Origin: Micrococcus lacusdianchii
Lineage (GTDB): Bacteria; Actinomycetota; Actinomycetes; Actinomycetales; Micrococcaceae
Length of the DNA: 51,889 nt
NCBI RefSeq assembly: GCF_023155805.1
Contig: NZ_JAKNUW010000015.1
Coordinates: 1-51,889, forward strand
Direction of reading: 5' to 3'
Below the pieces are notes generated by a model that saw only the letters and a list, made by a program, of their open reading frames with translations, was not told the origin of the DNA and ran no database searches. Shown in pieces: positions 1-14,373 of this stretch; within the stretch, counting starts at the first letter, position 1, and each line of letters begins with the position of its first letter. A program made the position numbers and the translations under genes.

Positions 1-5023
<5,023 letters not shown>

Positions 5024-5031
<8 letters not shown>

Positions 5032-5482
5032 GGTGGTACGGCCGTCCCGCGGAGATCTCCTGCGCGCGGTAGACCTGCTCGGCCAGGATCAAGCGCACCA
5101 GCTGGTGGGGGAACACCAGTCCCGAGAGGGACCACACGCGGTCCGCGCGGGCGTGCACGCGCTCGTCCACCCCATAGGCCCCGCCGATCACCATGGTCAC
5201 GGGCGTGCCGGCGTTGAACCTCCCCTGCAGGTGCGCGGCCAGGCCGGGGGAGTCGAACCCCTTCCCGCGCTCGTCCAGCAGCATCAGGTGCTCGTCCGCG
5301 CCCACCTTGGCGAGGATCCGCTCGGACTCCTCTGCGCGCGCGGCCTCCTCCTGCCGGGAGGAGTGCGGCAGCAGCTGCCACGTGAGGTCGTAGGGTCGCT
5401 TCAGGCGCCGCTCGTAGCGGGTGATCCCCTCGGACACCCAGGACTCGTGCTTCTTGCCGATGGCCAACACCCGCACTGACAT
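5024..5482 (-). CDS. rlmH: 23S rRNA (pseudouridine1915-N3)-methyltransferase RlmH
   Basis: SPOUT-class SAM-dependent methyltransferase that methylates pseudouridine 1915 in helix 69 of 23S rRNA on the 70S ribosome. At 152 aa it has the usual family length. It begins with the typical MSVRVLAIGK strand. The trefoil-knot SAM site is visible as the glycine-rich VIGGAYGVDERV segment, and the protein ends in the conserved EQVYRAQEISAGRPYHH tail. The start at MSV gives the best family match; in-frame ATGs at 5494 and 5491 would add three or four residues and cannot be excluded. It lies directly upstream of lhr and is transcribed divergently from the hydrolase gene. Confidence 0.93.
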
Positions 5483-5566
5483 GCCGACCATCATGGCACC
5501 GGGGGCGGACGGGATACGTCCCGCCCCTCCACTAGGCTCGGCGGCACCGGAGACGAGGGGGTGGAC

Positions 5567-6664
5567 ATGGACGCGGGCACACACGACGACGGCGGCCGCC
5601 TCGGTCGGCGCACCGCCCTGGGACTGGGGCTCGGGGCCGCCGGCGTGGCCCTCACGGCCGTCCTGTTCGAGCGGGACACGTCCCTGGCCCCCGCGACGGT
5701 GGAGGACCGGCTGGCCGCCCTGTTCGGGATGCGCTCGAGCCTGGGGCACACGTACGCGGACCTGCCCGGCGCGGCCGGCCGCGTGGACGTCCACACCCCG
5801 CCCGGCTCCGGCCCGTTCCCCGTGCTCGTGTGGAACGACGGCTTCGGATGGCGCTCCGACCGCGGCTTCCAGGGCGGCCGGGACGTGGCCCGCGGCATGG
5901 TCCCGGCCGGCTACGCGGTGGCGGCCTTCTCCGTGCGCAGCTCCTCGCAGGGCACCTTCCCCGCCCAGGTCCTGGACGCGACGGCGGCGGTGCGCTGGGT
6001 GCGCGCCCACGCGGCCGAGTTCGGGCTGGATCCCGGCCGGATCGCGGTGGGCGGCAACTCCTCGGGCGGGTGGAACGCGCTCATGGCCGGGCTCACCGGG
6101 GGCCGGGACCTGGACCGCTCCCGCGTCCCCTTCCCCGGCTCCGAGGTCCCCGCGGGCGGCCACGCCATCCCGCCCGAGGACGCGGTGCAGGCGATCGTGG
6201 AGTGCGCCGCGCCCGTCGACTTCCTGCAGATGAACGTCCAGATGCCCCGCGGGGCGTGCGCCGCCCTCAACCGGCGGCAGAGGCTGGAGCACTGCCATCT
6301 GGACGAGGCCAGCACCAAGTCCCGCATGCTGGGGGCGCCCGTCATGGCGCGTCCCGAGCTGGCCCGGCTCGCCCGGCCGGAGGTGCATGTGACCCCGGAC
6401 TCCCCGCCCACCCTGCTGATCCACGGCCGGGACGACCACGAGGTCCCCTACCTGCAGAGCCGCGGGCTCTACTCCGTGTTCGCCGAGCGCGGCCTGCCCA
6501 CGGCCCTCTACTCGGTGGCGGGGGCCGGCCACGACCTGGGCATGATGACGCGCCGCCTGGGCCCCACGGACGTGCTGCGCGCACACCTGCCGCGCACCGC
6601 GGTGCACGCCACCGTGTCCTGGGCGGCGGTGGCCGCGTTCCTGGACGCGGTCATGCCCGGCTGA
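5567..6664 (+). CDS. Tat-exported alpha/beta hydrolase (esterase/dienelactone hydrolase type)
   Basis: Secreted or membrane-anchored serine hydrolase of 365 aa. The N-terminus has a twin-arginine segment (RR at 14-15, GRRTALG) followed by a hydrophobic stretch, as in Tat substrates. The alpha/beta-hydrolase triad is visible: nucleophile elbow GNSSGG with Ser165, the acid in HGRDDHEVP (Asp289 or Asp290), and His322 in GAGHD. ATG 5567 is preferred over GTG 5561 because GAGGGG lies about 7 nt before it. A -10-like TAGGCT sits at 5533-5538, so this gene has a leader. The substrate is unknown; family members act on carboxyl esters or lactones. A strong terminator follows. Confidence 0.8.
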   Translation: MDAGTHDDGGRLGRRTALGLGLGAAGVALTAVLFERDTSLAPATVEDRLAALFGMRSSLGHTYADLPGAAGRVDVHTPPGSGPFPVLVWNDGFGWRSDRGFQGGRDVARGMVPAGYAVAAFSVRSSSQGTFPAQVLDATAAVRWVRAHAAEFGLDPGRIAVGGNSSGGWNALMAGLTGGRDLDRSRVPFPGSEVPAGGHAIPPEDAVQAIVECAAPVDFLQMNVQMPRGACAALNRRQRLEHCHLDEASTKSRMLGAPVMARPELARLARPEVHVTPDSPPTLLIHGRDDHEVPYLQSRGLYSVFAERGLPTALYSVAGAGHDLGMMTRRLGPTDVLRAHLPRTAVHATVSWAAVAAFLDAVMPG

Positions 6665-6692
6665 GCGCGCCCCGTCCCGCCCCGGCATGGCG

Positions 6693-6723
6693 GAAGCCCG
6701 GGAGCACGAGGCTCCCGGGCTTC
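6693..6723. terminator. Bidirectional hairpin terminator
   Basis: Perfect 13-bp inverted repeat GAAGCCCGGGAGC / GCTCCCGGGCTTC with a 5-nt loop. It lies between the convergent hydrolase gene and tRNA-Ser(CGA) and can serve both. There is no U-tract, as is common in high-GC actinobacteria. Confidence 0.85.
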
Positions 6724-6732
6724 ACATCTGGC

Positions 6733-6819
6733 GGTGACGGTGGGATTTGAACCCACGGTACGGGGTTACCGTACACAGCATTTCGAGTGCTGCACCTTCG
6801 GCCGCTCGGACACGTCACC
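6733..6819 (-). tRNA. tRNA-Ser (anticodon CGA)
   Basis: 87 nt with a 7-bp acceptor stem GGTGACG/CGTCACC and the T-arm GGGTTCAAATCCC. The anticodon loop CTCGAAA gives anticodon CGA, decoding UCG. The long variable arm is typical of class II serine tRNAs. CCA is not encoded. Confidence 0.96.
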
Positions 6820-6869
6820 AGACCGGCACAGCCTACCCGAGCGCCGCGGCCGCCCCCAAACCGTCCCGC

Positions 6870-7421
6870 TCAGGCGGGGCGGGCGCCGTCGTCGTCGCCT
6901 GCGGCCGTCCCGGCCTCCTCGCCGCGGCGGGCCGCGAAGAACTCCCGCAGCAGGGCGGCGCACTCGTCCCCGCGCACATCCGCGCGCACATGGACGTCGT
7001 GGTTGAGGCGGGGGTCCCGCACCACGTCCAGCACGGACCCGCACGCTCCGGCCTTGGGGTCCCACGCACCGAAGACGAGGCGCGGCACGCGCGCCAGCAG
7101 CAGCGCCCCGGCGCACATCGGGCACGGCTCGAGGGTCACCACGAGGGTGCAGTCGGACAGCCGCCACCCGTCTCCGGCCCCTGCGGCGGCGCGGGCCTCG
7201 GCGCCACGGCGCAGGGCGAGCACCTCGGCGTGGGCGGTCGGGTCGTGGTGCCGCTCCCGCTCGTTCGCGACGACGGCGAGCACCTCCCCGTCTTCGCCCA
7301 CCAGGGCCGCGCCGATCGGCACGTCCCCGGCCGCTCCGGCGGCGCGGGCGGCCTCGAGGGCCAGGCCCATCCAGGCGTGCTCCTGCTCGGCGGTGGGCGC
7401 GGGGGAGGGGGCAACGGACAC
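6870..7421 (-). CDS. tadA: tRNA-specific adenosine deaminase TadA
   Basis: Zinc deaminase that converts A34 to inosine in tRNA-Arg(ACG), letting one tRNA read CGU, CGC and CGA. That tRNA is encoded about 3.5 kb downstream. At 183 aa it shows His64-Ala-Glu66, where Glu is the proton shuttle, and Cys100/Cys103 in PCPMC as the zinc ligands. The C-terminus carries an extra acidic/alanine tail. The start is GTG; a TAGCCT -10 box at 7428-7433 lies 6 nt before it, so the mRNA is probably leaderless. It is divergent from upp, with the two -10 boxes under 20 bp apart. Confidence 0.93.
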   Translation of the reverse strand: MSVAPSPAPTAEQEHAWMGLALEAARAAGAAGDVPIGAALVGEDGEVLAVVANERERHHDPTAHAEVLALRRGAEARAAAGAGDGWRLSDCTLVVTLEPCPMCAGALLLARVPRLVFGAWDPKAGACGSVLDVVRDPRLNHDVHVRADVRGDECAALLREFFAARRGEEAGTAAGDDDGARPA

Positions 7422-7463
7422 ATGCCCAGGCTACGTGCCGTGGCGGGCGGTACCGTGGGCGCC

Positions 7464-8099
7464 ATGCGCCTTCACGTCGTCGACCACCCGCTCGTGGCCC
7501 ACAAGCTCACCGTCCTGCGCGACCGCCGGACCCCCTCCATGATCTTCCGCCAGCTGGCCGAGGAGCTGGTGATGCTCCTGGCCTACGAGGCCACTCGGGA
7601 CGTGGCCGTGGAGTCGGTGGAGGTCGAGACCCCCGTGGCGACGACCACGGGCACCACCCTGGCCCGGCCGCGCCCGTTGATCGTGCCGATCCTGCGCGCC
7701 GGCCTCGGCATGCTCGAGGGCATGACCAAGATGGCCCCCTCGGCGGAGGTGGGCTTCCTGGGCATGGCGCGCAACGAGGAGACGCTGGACATCGTCACCT
7801 ATGCCGAGCGCCTGCCCACCGACCTCACCGGCCGCCACGTGTTCGTCCTGGACCCGATGCTCGCCACGGGCGGCACCCTCATCGAGGCGATCCGCTTCCT
7901 CTACGAGCGTGGCGCCGAGCGCGTCACCTGCCTCTGCCTGCTCGGGGCGCCCGAGGGTGTGGCCCGGCTCGAGGAGGCGCTCGGCGAGCACAGCGTGGAC
8001 CTCTACCTCGCCGCCGTGGACGAGCGCCTCGACGAGCGCTCGTACATCGTCCCGGGGCTCGGCGACGCCGGCGACCGCCTCTACGGGCTGGCGGAGTGA
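7464..8099 (+). CDS. upp: Uracil phosphoribosyltransferase
   Basis: Pyrimidine salvage enzyme: uracil + PRPP gives UMP + PPi. The 211 aa match the family length. It begins [20 protein letters not shown], carries the conserved RAGLGM segment, and has the PRPP-binding loop [16 protein letters not shown] near residues 128-143. The C-terminal [15 protein letters not shown] is the uracil-binding flap. TACCGT at 7451-7456 sits 7 nt before ATG with no convincing ribosome-binding site, consistent with leaderless translation. It is monocistronic; a 7-bp inverted repeat (CACCGCC/GGCGGTG) just after the stop may terminate it. Confidence 0.95.
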   Translation: MRLHVVDHPLVAHKLTVLRDRRTPSMIFRQLAEELVMLLAYEATRDVAVESVEVETPVATTTGTTLARPRPLIVPILRAGLGMLEGMTKMAPSAEVGFLGMARNEETLDIVTYAERLPTDLTGRHVFVLDPMLATGGTLIEAIRFLYERGAERVTCLCLLGAPEGVARLEEALGEHSVDLYLAAVDERLDERSYIVPGLGDAGDRLYGLAE

Positions 8100-8485
8100 C
8101 CACCGCCACCTTCACACTGCGGCGGTGTCATTCCACCTGATGGAACAGCCGTCCCCCATCGCCGACGTCGCGGGCTGCGTCGTCGACACGGAGGGGCGGA
8201 TATGCAAGACGGGGCGCATAAATATTCCGAAGAGCTGACCGGGGGGGCCGCCCGGCGTGGCGCTGGCCCCACTCGAGGTGGGAAGTGTGACCGGGGTCTC
8301 CGAGCTCCATTCGGGTCACGGAATAGTGATATGTCTCACAAAAATGGCCGATCTGCCCACATGGTGAGACGTTCCTACCTGCCCGGTTTGCGTGACGCCG
8401 CGTGGCGTCACATTGTTGTCACATGACGCCGACGCCCGGCGAACGGTGCCAGGGCGGGGCAGCCATCGCAGGAGGAGTGAGGGTC
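8100..8485 (+). promoter_or_regulatory. Long leader/operator region of the winged-helix regulator
   Basis: 386 nt without a gene. Low-GC patches (around 8215-8230 and 8322-8345) suggest promoter DNA. Five GTGAC/GTCAC pentamers lie at 8287, 8315, 8392, 8407 and 8418. Those at 8392-8411 form a perfect 8-bp dyad (GTGACGCC, 4-nt centre, GGCGTCAC), and those at 8407 and 8418 are direct repeats 11 bp apart, the spacing used by OmpR-family dimers. Another dyad, GTCTCAC/GTGAGAC, spans 8333-8370. Autoregulation by the downstream gene is inference. Confidence 0.5.
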
Positions 8486-9259
8486 ATGGGTGAGACCGCC
8501 GGCTACGTCCACATCTCGGTGCGCCATGCGCAGCGCCGGGCCCACCACTCCCGTGCCCGCCGCGGCGACCTGCGCCTGGCCCAGGAGCCCGAGTCCACGC
8601 ACACCGCCCCCACCCCCGTCCTGGCACCCAACGGCGTGCCGGGCCCCCAGGCGGTGGCGCGGGAGAACGAGGCCCGCGGCTTCGTGATCTACGTCGGCAT
8701 GGACGAGCTCATGGCCTCCGCGGCCGGCACCTCCCTGACCCGGCTGGCGAACGAGCTGCGCCACTACGTGGAGTCGCTCGTGCCCGGCTCCGAGTCCCAC
8801 GCCGCCGTGGCGCTGGCCCCCGCGGGCGCCTCCGGCCGGGACCTCGAGGTGGTCCGCCAGGTGCTCGGCGACCCCACCGTGCAGGGTGCCGTCCGCCCCG
8901 ACCTCGCGCAGGCCCCCGCGCCGGTGTCCACGCGTCAGCCGGGTGTGCTGATCGACCTGTCCCGCAGGGAGGTGCAGCTGGACGGCGAGTCGCTGAACCT
9001 CACGTTCAAGGAGTTCGAGCTGCTCACCTACCTGGTGGAGAACGGCGAGCGCACGGTCGGCCGCGAGGAGCTGCTGGAGAGCCTCTGGAAGAACTCGGAC
9101 GAGGTCCCCAACGAGCGCACGATCGACGTGCACATCCGCCGCCTCCGGGCGAAGCTCGGCCGGCTGGCCAACACCGTGCGCACCGTGCGGGGCCAGGGCT
9201 ACCGCTTCTATCGCCACCCCGAGGTCGTGGTATGGGCTGCTCCGGAGTACTCCATCTGA
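8486..9259 (+). CDS. OmpR-type winged-helix transcriptional regulator without a canonical receiver domain
   Basis: 257 aa. The C-terminal ~100 residues are a clear OmpR/PhoB DNA-binding domain: LTFKEFELLTYLVENGERTVGREELLESLW, then ERTIDVHIRRLRAKLG and VRGQGYRF. The N-terminal ~150 residues are not a canonical response-regulator receiver: I see no DD...D...K set. This part has a basic stretch and a region around FVIYVGMDELMASAAGTSLTRL that I do not recognise. The regulator therefore probably responds to something other than phosphorylation. The start is ATG with GGAGGAG about 10 nt upstream; GTG 8477 is an alternative. It lies 52 nt upstream of the SixA-like gene, which has its own promoter. 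Confidence 0.75.
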   Translation: MGETAGYVHISVRHAQRRAHHSRARRGDLRLAQEPESTHTAPTPVLAPNGVPGPQAVARENEARGFVIYVGMDELMASAAGTSLTRLANELRHYVESLVPGSESHAAVALAPAGASGRDLEVVRQVLGDPTVQGAVRPDLAQAPAPVSTRQPGVLIDLSRREVQLDGESLNLTFKEFELLTYLVENGERTVGREELLESLWKNSDEVPNERTIDVHIRRLRAKLGRLANTVRTVRGQGYRFYRHPEVVVWAAPEYSI

Positions 9260-9311
9260 TCCGCCCCGTCCCGGTCCCCGCGGCGGGCACGTCGTCAGTA
9301 GCCTGGGCTCC

Positions 9312-9836
9312 ATGAGCGGCCTCGACGCGAAGACCCTCGTCCTGCTCCGCCATGCCACAGCGGGGTGGCCGGGCGGCGTGGACGACCACGACCGGCCCCT
9401 GGCCGAGCGCGGCCATCGCCAGGCGCCCGGCGCCGGCGAGTGGCTGCTCGAGCACGGGATCGTGCCCGAGGCGGCGGTGGTCTCCGACGCCCTCCGCACC
9501 CGCCAGACGTGGGTGTGGGTGGCCGAGCGGCTCGGCGAAGCCGCCCCCACCCCCTATCTCGACGGTCGCCTGTACTCCGCCGACGCCGCACGGGCCCTGG
9601 CCGTGGTCAACGAGACCGAGGAGACCGTGCGGAGCCTGATCGTGGTGGGCCACATGCCGTGGCTCCAGGACCTGGGCATGCGGCTCATGAGCCTGGACTC
9701 CGACCAGGAGGCCGCCCTGAGCATGAGCGAGCACCTGCCCACCCTCGGCCTCCAGGTGTTCCGGGTGGAGACGCCCTGGGCCGAGCTGGACGGTCGCGAC
9801 GCGACCCTGACCCATTTCGCCGTCCCCGGTCGCTGA
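9312..9836 (+). CDS. sixA: SixA-like phosphohistidine phosphatase (histidine phosphatase superfamily)
   Basis: Small RHG-family phosphatase of 174 aa. The catalytic RHx motif is in LVLLRHATAG near the N-terminus, an Arg-containing SDALRTRQTW segment follows, and the second histidine is in IVVGHMPWLQ. SixA proteins remove phosphate from histidine in phosphorelay or PTS proteins; the local target is unknown. TAGCCT at 9299-9304 is 7 nt from ATG, suggesting a leaderless message. The amidase gene follows 29 nt downstream on the same strand, so the two may be cotranscribed. Confidence 0.82.
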   Translation: MSGLDAKTLVLLRHATAGWPGGVDDHDRPLAERGHRQAPGAGEWLLEHGIVPEAAVVSDALRTRQTWVWVAERLGEAAPTPYLDGRLYSADAARALAVVNETEETVRSLIVVGHMPWLQDLGMRLMSLDSDQEAALSMSEHLPTLGLQVFRVETPWAELDGRDATLTHFAVPGR

Positions 9837-9865
9837 CGGCCGTCGACCCACCGGGAGTCCCGACC

Positions 9866-10873
9866 ATGACCCGTGCCCCCCGCCCCGCGCACCGCCCGCG
9901 CCACGCCCTCGGCGCCGGCCCCGCACCCCTGCCCCGTCACCGGGCCGCCGGCCCCGCACCGGCGGGACGCCGCACCGCCCTGGCCGGGGCGATGGCCGCC
10001 GTCGTAGCCGCCGGGACGGCCGCCGCCGCTGCCCCGGCCCACGCCTTCGCCGGGCCCGTGGTGCACACGACCGCGGCGTGGGGGGCCCGCCGCGTCCGCA
10101 CCGCGCGGACCCCGGGGCGGCCCACGGAGCTGGTGATCCACCACATGGCATCGCCGAACACGTCCGCCACGTCCCTGGACCATGCGTTCGCCCTGGCCCG
10201 GCAATGCCAGGCGGACCACATGGACCGGGCCGGCTTCGACGACTCCGGCCAGCACTTCACCGTGACACGCGGCGGCCACTGCCTGGAGGGACGCACCGGC
10301 TCGCTCGCGGCGTTGCGGGCGGGGGACGCCTACGTCAAGGGTGCGCACGTGGGCGGCGCCAACACCGGGAAGCTCGGCATCGAGTGCGAGGGCACCTACA
10401 CGACGGCCCTGCCGACCCCGGCGCAGTACCGTGCGCTCGTGCAGCTGGCCGCCCACATCTGCCGGCGGTACGGGATCCGCCCCTCTGCCATCAGCGGTCA
10501 TCGGGACCACCGGGCCACCCAATGCCCCGGGGACGCCTTCCATGCGCAGCTGGACACCCTGCGCCGCGACGTCGCCCGGACCCTCGACTCCGGCGTCCTG
10601 TCGGTCTCCCGGCTCCCCGGGCATCCGGCGGGGGCGCGCCGCGCGCCGGCGGAGGAGGCGGCCTCACTGCCGGTGCTGGGCCCGGGCAGCCGCGGGCGCC
10701 ACGTCCGGCGCGCCCAGCGCCTGCTGACCTCTGCCGGGCACCCCGTGCCGGACACCGGCACGTTCGCGACGCGGACCCGGGCCGCCGTCGTCGCCTTCCA
10801 GCGTGCGGAGCGGATCGTGGCGGACGGCTTCGTGGGCCCCGTGACCTGGCGGCGGCTCCTGCCCCACGGCTGA
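9866..10873 (+). CDS. Secreted N-acetylmuramoyl-L-alanine amidase with C-terminal peptidoglycan-binding domain
   Basis: 335-aa cell-wall hydrolase. Residues 1-70 hold a basic region with GRRTALAG and a hydrophobic Ala-rich stretch, ending near AHAFA, which looks like a Tat or Sec signal. The amidase_2/PGRP domain (about 80-225) shows zinc ligands in VIHHM (near residue 91), GHRDH (near 212) and the Cys/Asp of QCPGDAFH. Residues about 270-335 form a PG_binding_1 domain (GSRGRHVRRAQRLL ... FGPVTWRRLL-like). The enzyme should cleave the amide between MurNAc and the stem peptide during wall turnover. GGGAG lies 8 nt before ATG. Confidence 0.88.
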   Translation: MTRAPRPAHRPRHALGAGPAPLPRHRAAGPAPAGRRTALAGAMAAVVAAGTAAAAAPAHAFAGPVVHTTAAWGARRVRTARTPGRPTELVIHHMASPNTSATSLDHAFALARQCQADHMDRAGFDDSGQHFTVTRGGHCLEGRTGSLAALRAGDAYVKGAHVGGANTGKLGIECEGTYTTALPTPAQYRALVQLAAHICRRYGIRPSAISGHRDHRATQCPGDAFHAQLDTLRRDVARTLDSGVLSVSRLPGHPAGARRAPAEEAASLPVLGPGSRGRHVRRAQRLLTSAGHPVPDTGTFATRTRAAVVAFQRAERIVADGFVGPVTWRRLLPHG

Positions 10874-10887
10874 CCATGCACGACGAC

Positions 10888-10917
10888 GAAGGCCCCCTCC
10901 ATGAGGAGGGGGCCTTC
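10888..10917. terminator. Hairpin terminator after the amidase gene
   Basis: Perfect 13-bp stem GAAGGCCCCCTCC / GGAGGGGGCCTTC with loop ATGA, between the amidase gene and the convergent tRNA-Arg gene. Confidence 0.87.
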
Positions 10918-10924
10918 GCTGTGG

Positions 10925-10998
<74 letters not shown>

Positions 10999-11125
10999 TG
11001 ATGCCGATCCGCCGGAGCGGCTCGAACTCGTAGAACTGTACACACCCCCTGCGGGGCGATGCAAATCGGGGTCGCTGCGCCGTCGTCGTGCGCTTCGCGA
11101 CGGGGGATTCTACGCCTGCCTCGGG

Positions 11126-11180
11126 TACTCTGGCCCCAGACCGTGCGACCACAAGGACGTGGTGCACCCGCCACGGGTGC
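11126..11180 (+). promoter_or_regulatory. pckG promoter and structured leader
   Basis: A -10-like TACTCT (11126-11131) lies about 107 nt before the pckG start. The leader contains a perfect 7-bp hairpin GCACCCG/CGGGTGC at 11164-11180 with a 3-nt loop. Whether it regulates carbon flow is unknown. Confidence 0.4.
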
Positions 11181-11237
11181 GCACAGCCCGTGGTGGGTAC
11201 GGGACGGCCCAGGACCCCAATGGGAGGACACCCCACC

Positions 11238-13085
11238 ATGGCTGACGACAACGCCATCACCTCGTTCGCGGATCTCGCCACGCAGGACGCGCCCACGGAC
11301 TACGCGCGGCTGCGCGACTGGGTCGCCGGGATCGCCGAGCTCACCCAGCCGGACGCGGTGCACTGGGTGGACGGGTCCCAGGAGGAGTACGACCGTCTCG
11401 CCGCCGAGCTCGTCGAGGCCGGCACGCTGACGAAGCTGAACGAGGAGAAGTTCCCCAACTCCTACGCCGCGTTCTCCGATCCGGCCGACGTGGCCCGCGT
11501 GGAGGACCGCACCTTCATCTGCTCCGAGAAGGAGGAGGACGCGGGGTTCACCAACAACTGGATGGACCCGGACGAGATGCACGGCATCCTGGACGACGCC
11601 TTCGCCGGCTCGATGCGTGGCCGCACCATGTACGTCATCCCCTTCGTGATGGGCCACCTCGACGCCGAGGACCCCAAGTACGGTGTCGAGGTCACCGACT
11701 CCGCCTATGTGGTGATGTCCATGCGCATCATGGCGCGCATCGGCACCGAGGTCCTCGACAAGATGTCCCGCGAGCAGGCCTTCTACGTCCCCGCCGTGCA
11801 CTCCGTGGGCGCCCCCCTGGAGCCGGGCCAGGAGGACGTTCCGTGGCCGTGCAGCCCCACCAAGTGGATCGTGCACTTCCCGGAGGAGCGCTCCATCTGG
11901 TCCTACGGCTCCGGCTACGGCGGCAACGCCCTGCTGGGCAAGAAGTGCTACGCCCTGCGCATCGCGTCCGTGATGGCGCGGGACGAGGGCTGGCTCGCCG
12001 AGCACATGCTGATCCTCAAGCTGACCTCTCCGGAGGGCAGGGCCTACCACATCGCCGGCGCGTTCCCCTCGGCGTGCGGCAAGACCAACCTCGCGCTGAT
12101 CGACCCCACGGTGGAGGGCTGGAAGGCCGAGACCCTGGGCGACGACATCACCTGGATCCGCGCCGGCAAGGACGGCGAGTTCCGCGTCATCAACCCGGAG
12201 ACCGGCTACTTCGGCGTGGCCCCCGGCACCGGCTGGTCCACCAACCCCAACGCCATGCGCGCGATCTCCAAGGGCAACTCGATCTTCACCAACGTGGCGC
12301 TCACGGACGAGGGCGGCGTCTGGTGGGAGGGGATGACGGACGACACCCCCGACCACCTCATCGACTGGCGCGGCAACGACTGGACCCCCGAGTCCGAGAC
12401 GAAGGCCGCCCACCCGAACTCCCGCTTCTGCACCCCGATCGACCAGACGGACATGCTCGCGGACGAGTACTTCGCCCCCGAGGGCGTGAAGCTGGACGCC
12501 ATCCTCTTCGGCGGTCGCCGCAAGACCACCGTGCCGCTGGTGACCGAGGCGCTGGACTGGGAGGACGGCATCCTCAAGGGCGCCACCCTCTCCTCCGAGA
12601 CCACCGCCGCCGCGGCGGGCGCGGTGGGTGTGGTGCGCCGCGACCCGATGGCCATGCTCCCCTTCCTCGGCTACGACGCCGGCGACTACCTGGCCCACTG
12701 GGCCGAGGAGTCCGGCAAGGCGGACCCGGAGAAGCTGCCCCGCATCTACCTGGTGAACTGGTTCCGCCGCAACCGCGACGGCGGCTTCGCCTGGCCCGGC
12801 TTCGGCGAGAACTCCCGCGTGCTCAAGTGGGTCGTCGAGCGTCTCGAAGGCAAGGCCGAGGGCGTCGAGACCCCCATCGGCGTGACCCCCACGAAGGACT
12901 CCCTGGACCTCACCGGCATCACCGTGAAGGATGAGGACCTCGAGGACGCCCTCAAGGTGGACCCGGCGGAGTGGGAGAAGGAGAACGAGCTGATCGAGGA
13001 GTGGCTCGGCCAGTTCGGCGACTCCCTGCCGCAGTCCATCCGGGACCGCTTCGCCGCCCAGAAGGAGCGCTTCGCGCAGGCCTGA
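11238..13085 (+). CDS. pckG: Phosphoenolpyruvate carboxykinase (GTP)
   Basis: Gluconeogenic/anaplerotic enzyme: oxaloacetate + GTP gives PEP + GDP + CO2. 615 aa, normal for the GTP-dependent family. The kinase-1a P-loop FPSACGKTN is at residues 276-284. Upstream are conserved [12 protein letters not shown] and [15 protein letters not shown] segments. The metal/nucleotide region includes GDDITWIR, and the C-terminal part has WFRRN and [15 protein letters not shown]. The start fits the family N-terminus; the upstream GGGAGG (11222-11227) is about 10 nt away. It is monocistronic, with a long leader and a strong downstream hairpin shared with the convergent flavohemoglobin gene. Confidence 0.97.
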   Translation: MADDNAITSFADLATQDAPTDYARLRDWVAGIAELTQPDAVHWVDGSQEEYDRLAAELVEAGTLTKLNEEKFPNSYAAFSDPADVARVEDRTFICSEKEEDAGFTNNWMDPDEMHGILDDAFAGSMRGRTMYVIPFVMGHLDAEDPKYGVEVTDSAYVVMSMRIMARIGTEVLDKMSREQAFYVPAVHSVGAPLEPGQEDVPWPCSPTKWIVHFPEERSIWSYGSGYGGNALLGKKCYALRIASVMARDEGWLAEHMLILKLTSPEGRAYHIAGAFPSACGKTNLALIDPTVEGWKAETLGDDITWIRAGKDGEFRVINPETGYFGVAPGTGWSTNPNAMRAISKGNSIFTNVALTDEGGVWWEGMTDDTPDHLIDWRGNDWTPESETKAAHPNSRFCTPIDQTDMLADEYFAPEGVKLDAILFGGRRKTTVPLVTEALDWEDGILKGATLSSETTAAAAGAVGVVRRDPMAMLPFLGYDAGDYLAHWAEESGKADPEKLPRIYLVNWFRRNRDGGFAWPGFGENSRVLKWVVERLEGKAEGVETPIGVTPTKDSLDLTGITVKDEDLEDALKVDPAEWEKENELIEEWLGQFGDSLPQSIRDRFAAQKERFAQA

Positions 13086-13104
13086 TCCGGCGGCCTGGAC
13101 CGCG

Positions 13105-13153
13105 GACGACGTCGGCTCCCGCGTCCCTCGTGGAGGCGGGGGCCGACGTCGTC
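13105..13153. terminator. 18-bp hairpin terminator between pckG and the flavohemoglobin gene
   Basis: Arms at 13105-13122 and 13136-13153 pair over 18 bp with one G-U and a 13-nt loop. The outer arm GACGACGTCGGC is identical to that of the terminator after regX3. Confidence 0.85.
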
Positions 13154-13172
13154 GAGCGGACGCTGAGGCCGC

Positions 13173-14357
13173 TCAGGCGGCCAGCCAGAGGTCCGGGCCG
13201 AAGATCTCGTACCGGATGGAGGTGGCGTGCACGCCGGCGTCGATCAGGGAGGAGCGCGCGGACTGCATGAAGGCCAGCGGGCCGCAGAGGATGTACTCGG
13301 CGCCGGCGGGCAGCTCCACCTGGGAGGCGTCCACCTGACCCTCGTGGACGGTGACGCCCTCCGGGGCCTGCTCCGGGACCACGCCCAGCCACAGGTCGGC
13401 CTGCGCGTCCGGCAGGGCCTGGACGGCCTCGAGCACCTGGTCGCGCAGGGCCACGGAGTCCCAGGACGCGTCGCCGTGCATCAGGCGCACGGTGCGGTCG
13501 GAGCGCTGCTCGGCCAGGGCGGAGAGGATCGCGGCGGCCGGGGTGATGCCGATGCCGGCGGTCATGAGCACCAGCGGGGCGGCCGAGTCCTGCAGGGTGA
13601 TGTCGCCGTAGGGGTTGGACACCTCCACGACGTCGCCGACCTCCACGCTCTGGATGAGCACGGGCGAGACCTCGCCGGCCTCGTCCAGCTTCACCGTGAT
13701 GAGGCGGTGGTCGGTGGCCGCGGCGTCGCCGGAGAGCGAGTACTGGCGGGCCTGGCGCAGGCCGTCGGCGACCTTGATGCGCACGGAGACGTAGCCGCCG
13801 GGCCGGCCGGGGGTCTGCGGGGTGTCGTCGGCCGGCTCGAGGCGGAACGTGACGGCGGCGTTGCCGGTCGGCTCCTTGGAGGCGACCCTCCAGTCCGTCC
13901 ACATCTTGTCGTTGGCCTGCTTCGCGTACAGGTCCTTCTCCAGCTTGATGAGGGCGTCCGCCATGAGCCAGTAGACCTCGGTCCAGGCCTCGGCCACCTC
14001 GGGGGTGACGGCGTCGCCGAGCACCTGGGCGATGGCCCAGAAGAGGTTCTCGTAGACGATCTGGTACTGGTCCTCGGTGATGCCCAGCGCCGTGTGCTTG
14101 TGCGCGATGCGGGCGAGGACCGTCTCGGGGAGGGTGTCCGGGTGCTCGAGCAGGTGCACGGCGAAGTGCACGATCGAGCCGGCCAGGGCCTGGGCCTGCT
14201 CGCCGTTGCGCTGGTTGGCGCGGGAGAAGGTGCCGTCCATGAGCTCGGGGTGGGCCTCGAACATGTGGGCGTAGAACCTCGGGGTGATCTCGGGCATGTG
14301 CTCCGCGACGACGGCGGCCGTCGCCTCGATCACGGGGCGGGACTTCTCGGACAGCAC
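13173..14357 (-). CDS. hmp: Flavohemoglobin (nitric oxide dioxygenase)
   Basis: Cytosolic NO dioxygenase that oxidises NO to nitrate with O2 and NAD(P)H. 394 aa. The globin domain (1-~140) has Tyr29 at B10 in ITPRFYAHMF, the proximal His88 in IAHKHTALGI, and YQIVYENLF. The FAD domain carries the RQYSLS motif and the NAD domain has GIGITPAAAIL; the chain ends with YEIFGPDLW. The start is GTG with AGGAGG about 7 nt upstream. An AT-rich -10 lies inside a dyad that probably binds NsrR, encoded two genes upstream in the same orientation. Confidence 0.95.
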   Translation of the reverse strand: MLSEKSRPVIEATAAVVAEHMPEITPRFYAHMFEAHPELMDGTFSRANQRNGEQAQALAGSIVHFAVHLLEHPDTLPETVLARIAHKHTALGITEDQYQIVYENLFWAIAQVLGDAVTPEVAEAWTEVYWLMADALIKLEKDLYAKQANDKMWTDWRVASKEPTGNAAVTFRLEPADDTPQTPGRPGGYVSVRIKVADGLRQARQYSLSGDAAATDHRLITVKLDEAGEVSPVLIQSVEVGDVVEVSNPYGDITLQDSAAPLVLMTAGIGITPAAAILSALAEQRSDRTVRLMHGDASWDSVALRDQVLEAVQALPDAQADLWLGVVPEQAPEGVTVHEGQVDASQVELPAGAEYILCGPLAFMQSARSSLIDAGVHATSIRYEIFGPDLWLAA

Positions 14358-14373
14358 GAGGGCCTCCTGGTCG

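Noticed and set aside
11164-11180. Riboswitch in the pckG leader
   Set aside because: Only one small hairpin is visible and no known aptamer core could be recognised.
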